Positions 1 through 6,779 are shown, counted from the first letter of the stretch. The stretch is 7,641 nt of DNA from Treponema sp. (GCA_031259035.1 JAIRLZ010000240.1:1-7641); one strand, 5' to 3'. Notes: generated by a model not told the origin, from the sequence alone. Translations and numbers: made by a program.

Positions 1-465
1 TCCGTAAGCGTCGGCGGGTTTTGAGCGGTCGCCCCGCTCTGGGTTAATCGCCCGAATCAGATGTTCAAAATGATTGCGGGTATTTTCCACCGCCGTGTCC
101 GGTTGTGAAGCGGGCGTTCCGTGATAGGTCGGCGTTGTGTCCGCCGGGCGAATGCCGTAGACCAGTTTGTCCTCATCGTTCATTTTTTTGTTGAACCGGA
201 TGGAGGAATTGGCAAAATCCCGCATGGCGTCTATCATTTCCTCCTTGGCCTCGTCTTTGGCGATGCGGTTTCCCGTGGAATTGACCGTCTCATAGGCGGC
301 GCGGGCGGTCAAGAACGCTGTAATTTTGCCCACGACCACGGCGCACTCCGCCTGATCCCAACCGAAAGCGGCGATTTTCGCCGCGTCGGAAAGCCCCGCC
401 TTCCATTTCTCCGCCAAATCCACCAAATCCTGTTCCCGTGTGGGAATCCAATCACTGCTTGGCAT
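1..465 (-). CDS. Hypothetical protein, N-terminal 155 residues (runs off left edge)
   Basis: An open minus-strand frame runs from an ATG at 465 to the window edge with no stop; the C-terminus lies outside. The start is well supported: AAGGAG sits 5-7 bases upstream. The protein begins MPSSDWIPTREQDLVDLAEK and has no signal peptide or membrane segment in view. Residues 10-105 look alpha-helical and rich in A, E, K and D (for example KDEAKEEMIDAMRDFANSS at about 70-88), followed by a Pro/Thr-rich stretch at about 106-125 and a second charged segment (NHFEHLIRAINPERGDRSKP) that suggests a linker to a further domain. I cannot assign a function. The sequence resembles lineage-specific hypothetical proteins I recall from gut treponemes, but I could not check this. 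The start codon and ribosome-binding site lie inside a dispersed two-hairpin repeat (461-547), so translation of this gene may depend on that element. Confidence 0.8.
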   Translation of the reverse strand, partial: MPSSDWIPTREQDLVDLAEKWKAGLSDAAKIAAFGWDQAECAVVVGKITAFLTARAAYETVNSTGNRIAKDEAKEEMIDAMRDFANSSIRFNKKMNDEDKLVYGIRPADTTPTYHGTPASQPDTAVENTRNHFEHLIRAINPERGDRSKPADAYG

Positions 466-547
466 AATAAGCTCCTTGCAAGCCGCTTTGAGCGGCGGTT
501 TAATCGAACATCAACACAACGTGTTGATGATAAGTCTTGCCGGACTC
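461..547 (-). repeat. Two-hairpin dispersed element, copy 1
   Basis: About 87 bp align without gaps to 6693-6779. Reading the minus strand, the element has a hairpin with 9-bp arms (CATCAACAC and GTGTTGATG, 3-base loop, 509-529). A TTCGATTAA spacer follows. Next comes a hairpin with 6-bp arms (GCCGCT/AGCGGC, 3-base loop, 482-496), then AAGGAG and the ATG of the hypothetical gene at 465. Its outer arm differs from copy 2 by one base pair that changed on both sides (A-T here, G-C there), so pairing is preserved. Neither hairpin is followed by a T-run, so it is not a simple terminator. It could be a REP- or MITE-like repeat, a cis-acting RNA leader, or a palindromic operator. The repeat itself is directly visible; its function is unknown. 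Confidence 0.8.
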
Positions 548-636
548 ATGACCATAACGAACTTCCCCGCCGCGAATAAAACGCCTCAAATACATTGCGG
601 CGAAGCTGAAGCGGCGAGATCGCGCCCTAACGGAAA

Positions 637-903
637 CTATTCCGGTAAAGCCTGCGCATTCCCGGCAGCACGAGGCTTGAATTCCAGCATGACCCGCTTT
701 TCCCGCCAATCACCGGGGGCAGTAAATTTTTTGGCGTACTCCCATACGCCGTCGGGGAAAAACCCTTTGTCCCTCGTGGTTGTTCCGTTGGCGGCCCGCG
801 TCTGCATAATCATTGCGTCATGGGGCGGCGTTACCCCTCTAGCGGGCTTACCTGAGCCTTGTTTCTGAACCTGCCATGCGGCATTAAAAGACATACGTTT
901 CAT
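637..903 (-). pseudogene. Glycoside hydrolase family 2 N-terminal fragment
   Basis: An 88-codon frame starts at the ATG at 903. Residues 1-75 match the start of the sugar-binding (jelly-roll) domain of GH2 beta-galactosidases/beta-glucuronidases: VTPPHDAMI near 24-32, GFFPDGVWEYAKKF near 47-60 and DWREKRVMLEF at 65-75. After LEF the expected continuation (EGVY and onward) is missing; 13 unrelated residues lead to a stop at 637. A complete GH2 enzyme is usually 600-1000 residues and its catalytic barrel lies far downstream, so this piece cannot be an active hydrolase. The break coincides with a GAATTC at 679-684. There is only a weak ribosome-binding site (AAGG) before the ATG. I read it as a 5' remnant left by a deletion or rearrangement; a chimeric assembly join is the alternative. 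Confidence 0.7.
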
Positions 904-930
904 AGCGCGCCTTCAAAAAAATTCATTCCC

Positions 931-1014
931 GAAAAAATGTCCGGCTCCATTCGGTTAGCCGCCGTAGTGTAGGAGGTCTAATCTAGCGGGCATAAACAGA
1001 ACAGAACCGGACAT
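931..1014 (-). terminator. Rho-independent-type terminator of the outer-membrane protein gene
   Basis: Just past the stop codon at 1021, the minus strand carries ATGTCCGGTTC (1014-1004) and GAGCCGGACAT (947-937). These pair over 11 bp with one G-U wobble, and the second arm runs straight into TTTTTT (937-932). The loop is unusually long at 56 bases and may fold internally; that makes this an atypical terminator, although arm, GC-rich base and T-run are in the right order and place. It would end transcription coming from the GH3/outer-membrane protein side and separate it from the GH2 fragment. Confidence 0.55.
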
Positions 1015-1020
1015 GGGCAT

Positions 1021-2298
1021 TTAGAAAATAAGCATTAAAGCCAACCCTATCGTATGTTCTGTGATAGGTTCGAGGTCGGACTTTGTGTAATCTTTGTGAG
1101 TAATGTTATAGTAAAGCTCAAGACTGCAAAGCCCAAAAGGATTGAGAGCCACCGCCAGCTTCGGCTCCACGCTCCAGTAATTATTCAGAACATCAGGAGC
1201 GGCGCCTATGGTTCCCTCCAAAGAACCGGTTAGTTTGTCCGAAATTTTGTACGAAACGCCGGGGGTGAACTGGAGGAACGGCGCGTTTATATAATCGTCT
1301 TTTATAACATCGGAGCCGTAAAATTCCTGATATAAAACGAGGGAAACGCCAAAACCGTTTATGAAGAGATTGTCGTAACCCACCCGCTCCACAATTTTAC
1401 CGTATCCCAATTTGTCAAAAGCCCCCAGATTATAAAAACCGGCGTGACCGTCAAGAGTCAAATTCTTTATTCCGTTCAGCTTGAAGCCGACGAAAGCCCA
1501 AGTCCCGCCGTCATAGCCATCCTTCTCGGAATCGATGTGTTTAAAACCGGCGACCGACGCATGAGGTATATAATTTGTATCGCCGTAGTATTCTGTAAGA
1601 TAGCTTTTGACATCTTCTCTGCTTAGATCGTCCCCCTTGCTGTCAAACCGGATGCCCGCCTGCGCGTTGAATCGTTCGGAGTTATAGTTCGCGCCTATGC
1701 CGAATTCTTTCCACAGCTCGTTTGGGCCAAAATCCTTTTCATGGTCAATGAAAAAATACTGGAAACCGAAGTTGAGGCCTTCTATGGCCTTAATTTCCAG
1801 CCGCAGGGAAGGGCGGCCCTCATTGGTAAACCGGAAAGTGTCGCCGTCGCTTTCGGTCTGCCAGATTCGTGACCCCGAGACGGGCATCAGAAAGTCATGC
1901 AGCCAGCCTCCGCTTGCCTTGACTTTTTCGTTGAACATATTCACGTATACGAGGGCGTTGCGAAAACCGAGGGTTCCCAGTCCGTTCATTCCGTAATTCT
2001 GGGATACCAGCGACACAAAAGCTCCGTAATTTAGTATTTTGTAGGAAATGTCAAACTCCACCCGGTTCTCCTGCCAGATGGGATTGACAAGACCCGTAGT
2101 CCAGGTGGTTTCCTCCCCCTTCTGCTCTTTCGATGTGGCTTTGGCGCCGGACAGCACAACTCCGTCAATTCCAAGCTCCCCCATTCCCACCTTAACCGGT
2201 TCTCCCATAAGGAAAGGCATCTGGGCAAATGCCCCCGTTCCCCCCAGGATGGCCATCATCAGGGCGGCAAAAACTACTGTCGTCCATGTTCTCTTCAT
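1021..2298 (-). CDS. Secreted, probable beta-barrel outer-membrane protein
   Basis: The frame gives 425 residues from the ATG at 2298; AAGGAG lies 6 bases upstream. An upstream in-frame start at 2355 has no ribosome-binding site and would bury the signal peptide. The N-terminus is a classic signal peptide: positive MKR, a hydrophobic core to about residue 20, then AFA-Q, giving predicted cleavage after residue 25. The mature part is rich in Gly, Asn, Tyr and Phe, has short alternating hydrophobic/polar segments typical of transmembrane beta strands, and ends HTIGLALMLIF with a C-terminal Phe, the usual barrel-assembly signal. I infer a porin-like or substrate-uptake role in the outer membrane, fitting the oligosaccharide enzymes upstream; no specific family is claimed. 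A terminator-like hairpin follows the stop. A short ORF overlaps its start codon (2295-2298) and may couple its translation. Confidence 0.8.
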   Translation of the reverse strand: MKRTWTTVVFAALMMAILGGTGAFAQMPFLMGEPVKVGMGELGIDGVVLSGAKATSKEQKGEETTWTTGLVNPIWQENRVEFDISYKILNYGAFVSLVSQNYGMNGLGTLGFRNALVYVNMFNEKVKASGGWLHDFLMPVSGSRIWQTESDGDTFRFTNEGRPSLRLEIKAIEGLNFGFQYFFIDHEKDFGPNELWKEFGIGANYNSERFNAQAGIRFDSKGDDLSREDVKSYLTEYYGDTNYIPHASVAGFKHIDSEKDGYDGGTWAFVGFKLNGIKNLTLDGHAGFYNLGAFDKLGYGKIVERVGYDNLFINGFGVSLVLYQEFYGSDVIKDDYINAPFLQFTPGVSYKISDKLTGSLEGTIGAAPDVLNNYWSVEPKLAVALNPFGLCSLELYYNITHKDYTKSDLEPITEHTIGLALMLIF

Positions 2299-2381
2299 AT
2301 CGATCTCCTTACTAAAAAATTTATTGCAAGTGGAATACTCCACCTGATAACACATTCCCGGATTTTCTTCCCTTTCGCCAT
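2295..2381 (-). CDS. Possible 28-residue leader peptide overlapping the next start
   Basis: An ATG at 2381 is preceded by GGAGAGG at 5 bases, a good ribosome-binding site. The frame of 28 codons begins MAKGKKIRECVIRW, has a basic start followed by a hydrophobic stretch (IPLAINFLV), and ends in a TGA that overlaps the outer-membrane protein ATG in an ATGA arrangement (2295-2298). The AAGGAG of the downstream gene lies in its last codons. This geometry is typical of translational coupling, so it could be a leader ORF. It is also short enough to be chance, and I see no family match. Confidence 0.3.
   Translation of the reverse strand: MAKGKKIRECVIRWSIPLAINFLVRRSI
2330..2343 (-). other. Small hairpin in the outer-membrane protein leader
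   Basis: GTGGA and TCCAC pair perfectly around a 4-base loop, and a flanking CA/TG can extend the stem past one mismatch. On the minus strand an AT-rich stretch with six T (AATTTTTT) begins about 9 bases after the stem, just before the AAGGAG of the gene at 2298. It could be a weak attenuator or mRNA-stabilising stem; the distance to the T-run argues against an ordinary terminator. Confidence 0.3.
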
Positions 2382-2409
2382 GAAAACCTCTCCAAAAAAT
2401 GGCCGCTCC

Positions 2410-2712
2410 TTATCGCTTGAGCCAGCGGTCATACGCCGCCTGCTGGATGCGGATTTGTTCTTCGATTCCCAGGTTCCGCAGTTGGGACTTGAAATCCGCC
2501 CAGGTTTGATCGTTCAGGGGGGTAGTTCCCATGATGAATTTGGGCGCCGTAGAATTAATGTAATCGGTAATGCGCACATTGTTGGGGCTGTAAACCGCTT
2601 CTTCTTCCAGTGTTCGGGAGGCTCCTTGTCCTCCCACGCCGGGAAGTTTACGGTATTTCGCGTAGGAAAGCTGTTTGACAAGACTCTCAATTTTTTCCGA
2701 AAAAATGTCCAT
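2410..2712 (-). pseudogene. C-terminal stub of an ABC sugar-transporter solute-binding protein
   Basis: The 100-residue frame (ATG at 2712, AAGGAG 7 bases upstream, TAA at 2410) matches only the last part of the large oligosaccharide-binding lipoproteins of the LplA/YtcQ type. The hallmark is the tail ITDYINSTAPKFIMGTTPLN followed by a W, a helix, and IRIQQAAYDRW at the very end, where the family usually reads like KFI-G-PL-W-Y---L---GL---L-I-QAYDR. Full-length members have about 500 residues, begin with a lipoprotein signal peptide and are encoded next to two permease genes; none of that is here. The good ribosome-binding site means a small protein may still be made, but it lacks both binding lobes. 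I infer a large deletion that spared the 3' end. It sits 120 bp after the GH3 gene on the same strand. Confidence 0.65.
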
Positions 2713-2810
2713 TTTCTATCTCCTTAATTTGAAGTTGTTTCCCATTCCATTTCAATAAAGGGTATTCCATGTTGTCAGCGCATTTGCGTTGGCATCGTCT
2801 GTTTACAGGC

Positions 2811-2832
2811 GGCGGCTTACCCAATAACCGCC
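2811..2832 (-). other. Weak hairpin directly after the GH3 stop codon
   Basis: GGCGG and CCGCC pair across a short loop, extendable by a G-U and a T-A pair, immediately after the TGA at 2833-2835. There is no T-run, so it is more likely an mRNA-processing or 3'-protecting stem than a terminator. Chance is possible. Confidence 0.25.
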
Positions 2833-5094
2833 TCAACTGTTCATAGCGGCAATTAAGCCATGTAACTGTTCAAGCGTAATCGCGCCTTTGCCGCCGTCCT
2901 TGGACTGGCTCATGGCTGCCAATGACCTGATTTTGATGCTGCTGAAAAGCGCGTCCAAATCCAGCCCCAGTTCCTGACCCGCGCCCAAGCTGCCGGAGAG
3001 CATTTGCACCACTTGCGCGGCGGCAGGCTCGTCTTTTATATCCGCGATGGTCGAGTCCAGCGTGTAGTTTTTTTTCACGGTTGTCGTTGACGTAACGTGA
3101 ACTACCGCGCTTAGGACGATTTCCGCCGACGATTTTCCAATCAGTATTTCAAAGTCCCCGCTTTCCACACGCCAGCCGTTTATGTCCGTGTCGTAGAACG
3201 CGAATGCCCTTTTCCCCAGGGTAAACTCAACCCGTTTTTCCTCCCCCGGCGCAAGGTCAACCTTTTCAAAGCCTTTCAGTTCTTTAATAGGCCGGATAAC
3301 ACTTGCCGCCGGGTCCCGCACGTACAGTTGAATGGTTTCTTTCCCTGCCCGCTTGCCGGTGTTCTTGACCATAACGCTTGCCCGCAATTCTTCCGTATCC
3401 GTCATTTCAGTTTTATCAAGGCGAATATCCGAATATTCAAACGTTGTGTAGGAAAGCCCATGCCCAAAGGGAAACAGCGGCTGTACGCCGGTTTTGTCGT
3501 AGTAGCGGTAACCTACAAAAACACCCTCGCGGTATTCAACTTTTTCACTGCCTCCGGGGAAGTTGATAAAGCACGGCGTGTCGTTTAACGTTTGCGGAAA
3601 GGTTTCCGCCAGTTTGCCCGAAGGGTTACACTCGCCAAACAGTATGTCCGCAACAGCGCCCGCCATAGCCTGACCGCCTAGGTACGCCTCCAGAATGCCC
3701 TTGACCCTGCCAGCCCAGGGCATTTCTACCGCCGAGCCGTTCATCAAAACTACCACAATGTTCTTTTGAACTTTGACGATTTCCTCGATTAACACATTTT
3801 GATTTTCCGGCAAGCGCAGAGATGCGCGGTCTTTGCCCTCGGAATCATCCTGATCCGGCAGTCCGGCGAAGATAACGCACACATCGGCGCTTGCCGCGGC
3901 TTCTTTTGCCCCGTCAAGCAACGCGGTGTTTGCCGTGTCATTATTCAGTGAGCAACCCTCGGCGTATTTCAATTCCGCATTACCCGCCACCTTTGCGATT
4001 TCGTCATAGGGAATATCGACCTGCGTGGCATTAATGCGCGAACTTCCCACCCCCTGGAATCGCGGTGCTTTGGCGAAAGGCCCTAAAAGAATTATTTTAC
4101 CGTTCTTGGCAAGCGGCAAAATACCACCCTCGTTTTTAAGCAGCGCCATGCTTTCGCGGTCGGCTTCTCTCGCCAGCGCGTGGTGGGCGGATTTATCGTA
4201 GGTCGCGCCCGTTTTTCTGCCCTCAGCGGCTCTGAACACGACCTTTAATATCCGTTCCACGGATATGTCCAGCGCTTCTTCCGAAAGGCCGCCGCTTTTT
4301 ACGGCGCTGATAATCGCTTCTTTCCCGATGCCCGCGCTGGTGGGCATCTCCAAATCCAGACCTGCCGCCAAACCCTTGTCGCGCTCGCTTACGGCAAACC
4401 AGTCGGAAACGACGAAGCCCTCAAAGCCCCATTCTTCTCGTAAAATTTCCGTCAACAGTTTTCTGTTTTGGGAGCAAAACTCGCCGTTAATTTTGTTATA
4501 CGCGCACATCACCGTCCAGGGCTGGGCGTCAACAACCGCACCCTCGAAGCTCGCTAAATATATTTCCCGCAAAGTCCTCTCATCAAGAATCACGTCGATG
4601 TTAAACCGTTTTGTCTCTTGGTTGTTCACCGCGAAATGTTTAAGCGACGCGCCTACGCCCTGACTTTGCATCCCTTGTATATGCTTTGCGGCAAGCTGTG
4701 CCGACAAATACGGGTCTTCAGAGAAATACTCAAAGTTCCTCCCGCATAAAGGGGAACGTTTAATGTTCGCGCCGGGGCCAAGAACAATCTGCACGTCCTC
4801 CGCCTGACATTCTTCTCCAATCGCCGCGCCTACTTTATACAACAACTCCCGGTTCCATGAAGCCGCCAAACCCGCCGCTGTGGGGAAGCAGGTTGTCTTG
4901 CCTCTTTCGTTGACGCCCAAATGGTCGGCAACGCCGCTTTGCTTCCGCACCCCGTGAGGGCCGTCGGTGAGGATCATCGCCGGTATATCATGCCGCGGCA
5001 AGGCGGTTGTGTTCCAAAATCCTTCCCCACAGCAAAGGCTTGTCTTTTCTTCCAATGTCATTTGGGCAAGTAAGGTTTTAATGTCTCTTTCCAT
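2833..5094 (-). CDS. Beta-glucosidase, glycoside hydrolase family 3
   Basis: This intact 753-residue enzyme should remove terminal glucose (or possibly xylose) residues from beta-linked oligosaccharides with retention of configuration. No signal peptide is present, so it acts in the cytoplasm on imported sugars. The N-terminal barrel (about 5-290) shows LTDGPHGVR (42-50), GRNFEYFSEDPYL (118-130), KHFAVNNQE (152-160) and FVVSDWFAV (227-235); D231 is the expected nucleophile. The second domain (about 315-500) has LLKNEGGILPL and GLPDQDDSEGKDR, where E419 is the likely acid/base. A fibronectin-III-like domain (about 560-660, including LKGFEKVDLAPGEEKRVEF) and an extra 90-residue tail complete a length normal for the family. 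It starts 15 bp after the GH39 stop. The AGGAAG serving as ribosome-binding site overlaps that stop, so the two were probably translated as one operon. Substrate choice between glucosides and xylosides cannot be read from sequence alone. Confidence 0.93.
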   Translation of the reverse strand: MERDIKTLLAQMTLEEKTSLCCGEGFWNTTALPRHDIPAMILTDGPHGVRKQSGVADHLGVNERGKTTCFPTAAGLAASWNRELLYKVGAAIGEECQAEDVQIVLGPGANIKRSPLCGRNFEYFSEDPYLSAQLAAKHIQGMQSQGVGASLKHFAVNNQETKRFNIDVILDERTLREIYLASFEGAVVDAQPWTVMCAYNKINGEFCSQNRKLLTEILREEWGFEGFVVSDWFAVSERDKGLAAGLDLEMPTSAGIGKEAIISAVKSGGLSEEALDISVERILKVVFRAAEGRKTGATYDKSAHHALAREADRESMALLKNEGGILPLAKNGKIILLGPFAKAPRFQGVGSSRINATQVDIPYDEIAKVAGNAELKYAEGCSLNNDTANTALLDGAKEAAASADVCVIFAGLPDQDDSEGKDRASLRLPENQNVLIEEIVKVQKNIVVVLMNGSAVEMPWAGRVKGILEAYLGGQAMAGAVADILFGECNPSGKLAETFPQTLNDTPCFINFPGGSEKVEYREGVFVGYRYYDKTGVQPLFPFGHGLSYTTFEYSDIRLDKTEMTDTEELRASVMVKNTGKRAGKETIQLYVRDPAASVIRPIKELKGFEKVDLAPGEEKRVEFTLGKRAFAFYDTDINGWRVESGDFEILIGKSSAEIVLSAVVHVTSTTTVKKNYTLDSTIADIKDEPAAAQVVQMLSGSLGAGQELGLDLDALFSSIKIRSLAAMSQSKDGGKGAITLEQLHGLIAAMNS

Positions 5095-5109
5095 ACTGTT
5101 TTCGTCTTC

Positions 5110-5772
5110 CTATAGGTACAAATTTATGAGCGCAATTCCCTGCGCCGGCAGCGTTATTTCAAAACAATTGCTTTTTACTTCCAGCGGCTCTCTGATAAGA
5201 CAGCTTGCGGAAAGCAGCGAGCGCTTTTGGGCGGAGCTTAAATACTCCGGTTTGCCCATTCTGTTCCATGCGGCAAGGGCGTTTGCGTTAGCCTCATCAA
5301 TACGCTGAATGTCGGCGGAGTGAACGGTAATACCGGCAGGGAGTTTGATCTGTACGTCCGCCGCTTCGATGTCATGGAGTAAAGAATTGTGATTAACCGC
5401 CAGCGCTTGAAGGACTCCGGTCTCATCTTTGAGAACAGGATACAAGTCAACCGTGCCGTCATTCAGCGCCGGGAACAATTTGTCCCCCAGTTGGCGCAGC
5501 AGTTGAAAGGCGCGGTAGGGCGCTTTGGGTATGCCGTGCTGAGTAAGCAGGCCGAATCCTCCGTGGAACGCCGCGGGCTGCTGTCCCTGTTCTTCAAAAA
5601 TGTCGCTGAATGTCCAGAACGAGTAGCCCTGAACCAGCCCCGTATTGTCCAATACGGTTTTGACGATGAAGGAAGCGCCGAAATGCCCGTCGGATTCAAT
5701 TCCCGCCAAACTGCCCCATTCGGTATAGTACAATGGCAATTCACCCGCCTCATCGCGGGCGCGTTGCGCCAT
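5110..5772 (-). CDS. GH39 beta-xylosidase, C-terminal part after the TGA
   Basis: The 220 residues from the first ATG after the nonsense codon contain the nucleophile motif LPLYYTEWGS (E18 of this piece, E319 of the joined protein), the barrel end GYSFWTFSDIFEEQG, FHGGFGLLTQHGIPKAPYRAF, and a C-terminal beta-sandwich ending in ALINLYL. No convincing ribosome-binding site precedes the ATG at 5772, and a start inside the catalytic barrel would not give a working enzyme, so separate translation is unlikely. Its TAG at 5110 lies 15 bp before the GH3 start. Confidence 0.7.
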   Translation of the reverse strand: MAQRARDEAGELPLYYTEWGSLAGIESDGHFGASFIVKTVLDNTGLVQGYSFWTFSDIFEEQGQQPAAFHGGFGLLTQHGIPKAPYRAFQLLRQLGDKLFPALNDGTVDLYPVLKDETGVLQALAVNHNSLLHDIEAADVQIKLPAGITVHSADIQRIDEANANALAAWNRMGKPEYLSSAQKRSLLSASCLIREPLEVKSNCFEITLPAQGIALINLYL

Positions 5773-5802
5773 CTTTGTAAGCGCGCCGCGTTCAACGTGT
5801 TT

Positions 5803-6675
5803 TCAGATTTGCGATTGGTATATGCCCATCTCTTGGAAAAACGCCATCATCTTTTCCGGGCTTGCCATGATTTGCGCCATTTCCTGCGGCTTGTTCAGTT
5901 TTTCCATCGGGTTGGCGAAAGTGCCGCTGTCCTCCACGCCATAGCCAACAAAAACATCCGTGGGGTAATGGTGCGTCGTGACAAAATCAAGGGGCGCTCC
6001 GCTTTTTTTGCAAAAGCCGATCATATCGGCAATCCATACGTTATTGCTTGTTGCCGGGCCGCCCACTTTGAGGCCGCTTTCTTGCGCTTTAAGCGCCCTG
6101 GCGGTCACTTCATATAGTTTGAAATATTCCTCTTTATCCGCGCTCCAGAATGCCGCAGGCGAATCTTTGCCGCCAAGATTTGGTTCGTTCCATACCTCGA
6201 AAAACCATGACCGCACTTCATCGCGCCCATACCGTTCTATCAGGTGTTTTATGAATTCTCCGATAAACCAGCCCCACTGACCGTAGTCTTTTGGCGGGGT
6301 GGTGTTCGCCTTGTAATGAAACAGGGTTTTCTTTCCGCTTGCCAGCGCTTCGGGCATAAAGCCCAGTTCCACAAAAGGCTTCATATTGATGGACAGGAGA
6401 AAATCAAAAATCACGTCAATGTACGTGAAGCAAAGCCGCGCGGGAACGCCCGGCACGGGAATTGGCTGCTGTACCACGTTCATATCATCGTTGAACAGAC
6501 CGTGGAAACGAACATAGCGGAAACCCAAATCGTTGTGGCATTGGGTCATCTGCGCCTGCCAGTCGGCGCGCAGGGCGGTTGCGGCATGGCAACTTCCAAC
6601 GCAGAATTCCCAATAGTGATCAAGGCGGCTGGTTGGGGCTTTCAAGTCCAAAGTAAATTCTTTTACCGGTTTCAT
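5803..6675 (-). CDS. GH39 beta-xylosidase, N-terminal part up to the TGA
   Basis: The 290-residue product starts at the ATG at 6675, 8 bases after a near-perfect AGGAGG. It holds most of the catalytic barrel: YWEFCVGSCHAA (21-32), LGFRYVRFHGLFNDDM (50-65), FVELGFMPEAL (101-111), the acid/base motif VWNEPNL (E164) and VTTHHYPTD (232-240). It has no signal peptide. It stops before the strand carrying the nucleophile, so made alone it would be an incomplete barrel without activity. The gene lies directly downstream of copy 2 of the two-hairpin element. That element's own ATG (6697) opens a 25-codon frame that runs over this start in a different frame. Confidence 0.85.
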   Translation of the reverse strand: MKPVKEFTLDLKAPTSRLDHYWEFCVGSCHAATALRADWQAQMTQCHNDLGFRYVRFHGLFNDDMNVVQQPIPVPGVPARLCFTYIDVIFDFLLSINMKPFVELGFMPEALASGKKTLFHYKANTTPPKDYGQWGWFIGEFIKHLIERYGRDEVRSWFFEVWNEPNLGGKDSPAAFWSADKEEYFKLYEVTARALKAQESGLKVGGPATSNNVWIADMIGFCKKSGAPLDFVTTHHYPTDVFVGYGVEDSGTFANPMEKLNKPQEMAQIMASPEKMMAFFQEMGIYQSQI

Positions 6676-6692
6676 TGTTTATACCTCCTGTT

Positions 6693-6779
6693 GGCATAAT
6701 AACCTCTTTATCAGCCGCTTTGAGCGGCGCCTTAATCGAACGTCAACACAACGTGTTGACGCCAACCTTTTTCGGACTG
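6693..6779 (-). repeat. Two-hairpin dispersed element, copy 2
   Basis: This is the gap-free partner of 461-547. On the minus strand it carries a hairpin with arms CGTCAACAC/GTGTTGACG (6741-6761), a TTCGATTAA spacer, a hairpin with arms GCCGCT/AGCGGC (6714-6728), then AAAGAGGTTATT and an ATG at 6697. Unlike copy 1, the gene behind it (GH39) uses a second ribosome-binding site and an ATG 22 bases further on. The element joins directly to the 21-bp array; the frame running through the array ends inside the element with QHVVLTFD and a stop, as the corresponding frame does in copy 1 with QHVVLMFD. Confidence 0.8.

Larger units (their letters stand above)
5110..6675 (-). pseudogene. Beta-xylosidase, glycoside hydrolase family 39, broken by one in-frame TGA
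   Basis: Two open frames (6675-5803 and 5772-5110) are in the same reading frame, separated only by a TGA at 5805-5803 (codon 291) and ten further readable codons. Joined, they give about 520 residues, the usual GH39 length, with both catalytic glutamates present: E164 in FEVWNEPNL (acid/base) and E319 in YYTEWGS (nucleophile). The stretch after the stop (KHVERGALTKMAQRARDEAG) reads on smoothly as the helix before the nucleophile strand, so no residues are missing and no frameshift is needed. A single base change, for example from TGG or CGA, explains it. A premature stop, a sequencing error or readthrough are the options. TGA is an ordinary stop here, as the GH3 and AraC genes end with it. 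An intact enzyme would release xylose from xylo-oligosaccharides in the cytoplasm. Confidence 0.85.

Noticed and set aside
482..529. The two hairpins of the repeat element as a tandem terminator
   Set aside because: Neither stem is followed by a T-run on either strand, and both lie just before a ribosome-binding site.
121..868. Two overlapping plus-strand open frames of 152 and 142 codons
   Set aside because: They are antisense to the hypothetical gene and the GH2 fragment, show no protein-family features, and the similarity of one of them to a plus-strand frame near 6675 comes only from the repeated DNA element.
950..1000. tRNA-like or small RNA gene between the barrel gene and the GH2 fragment
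   Set aside because: No cloverleaf arms or conserved TTC loop could be fitted; the stretch is better explained as the loop of the terminator stem.
2031..2228. Alternative minus-strand 65-codon frame within the barrel gene
   Set aside because: It is an out-of-frame shadow of the signal-peptide-bearing gene, with no ribosome-binding site.
5803..5805. TGA recoded as tryptophan or selenocysteine
   Set aside because: The GH3 and AraC frames end in TGA, tryptophan is written TGG elsewhere, and no selenocysteine-type catalytic site belongs at this position in GH39.
5389..6117. A 242-codon plus-strand open frame
   Set aside because: It is antisense to GH39, which has clear family motifs; the plus-strand translation has none.
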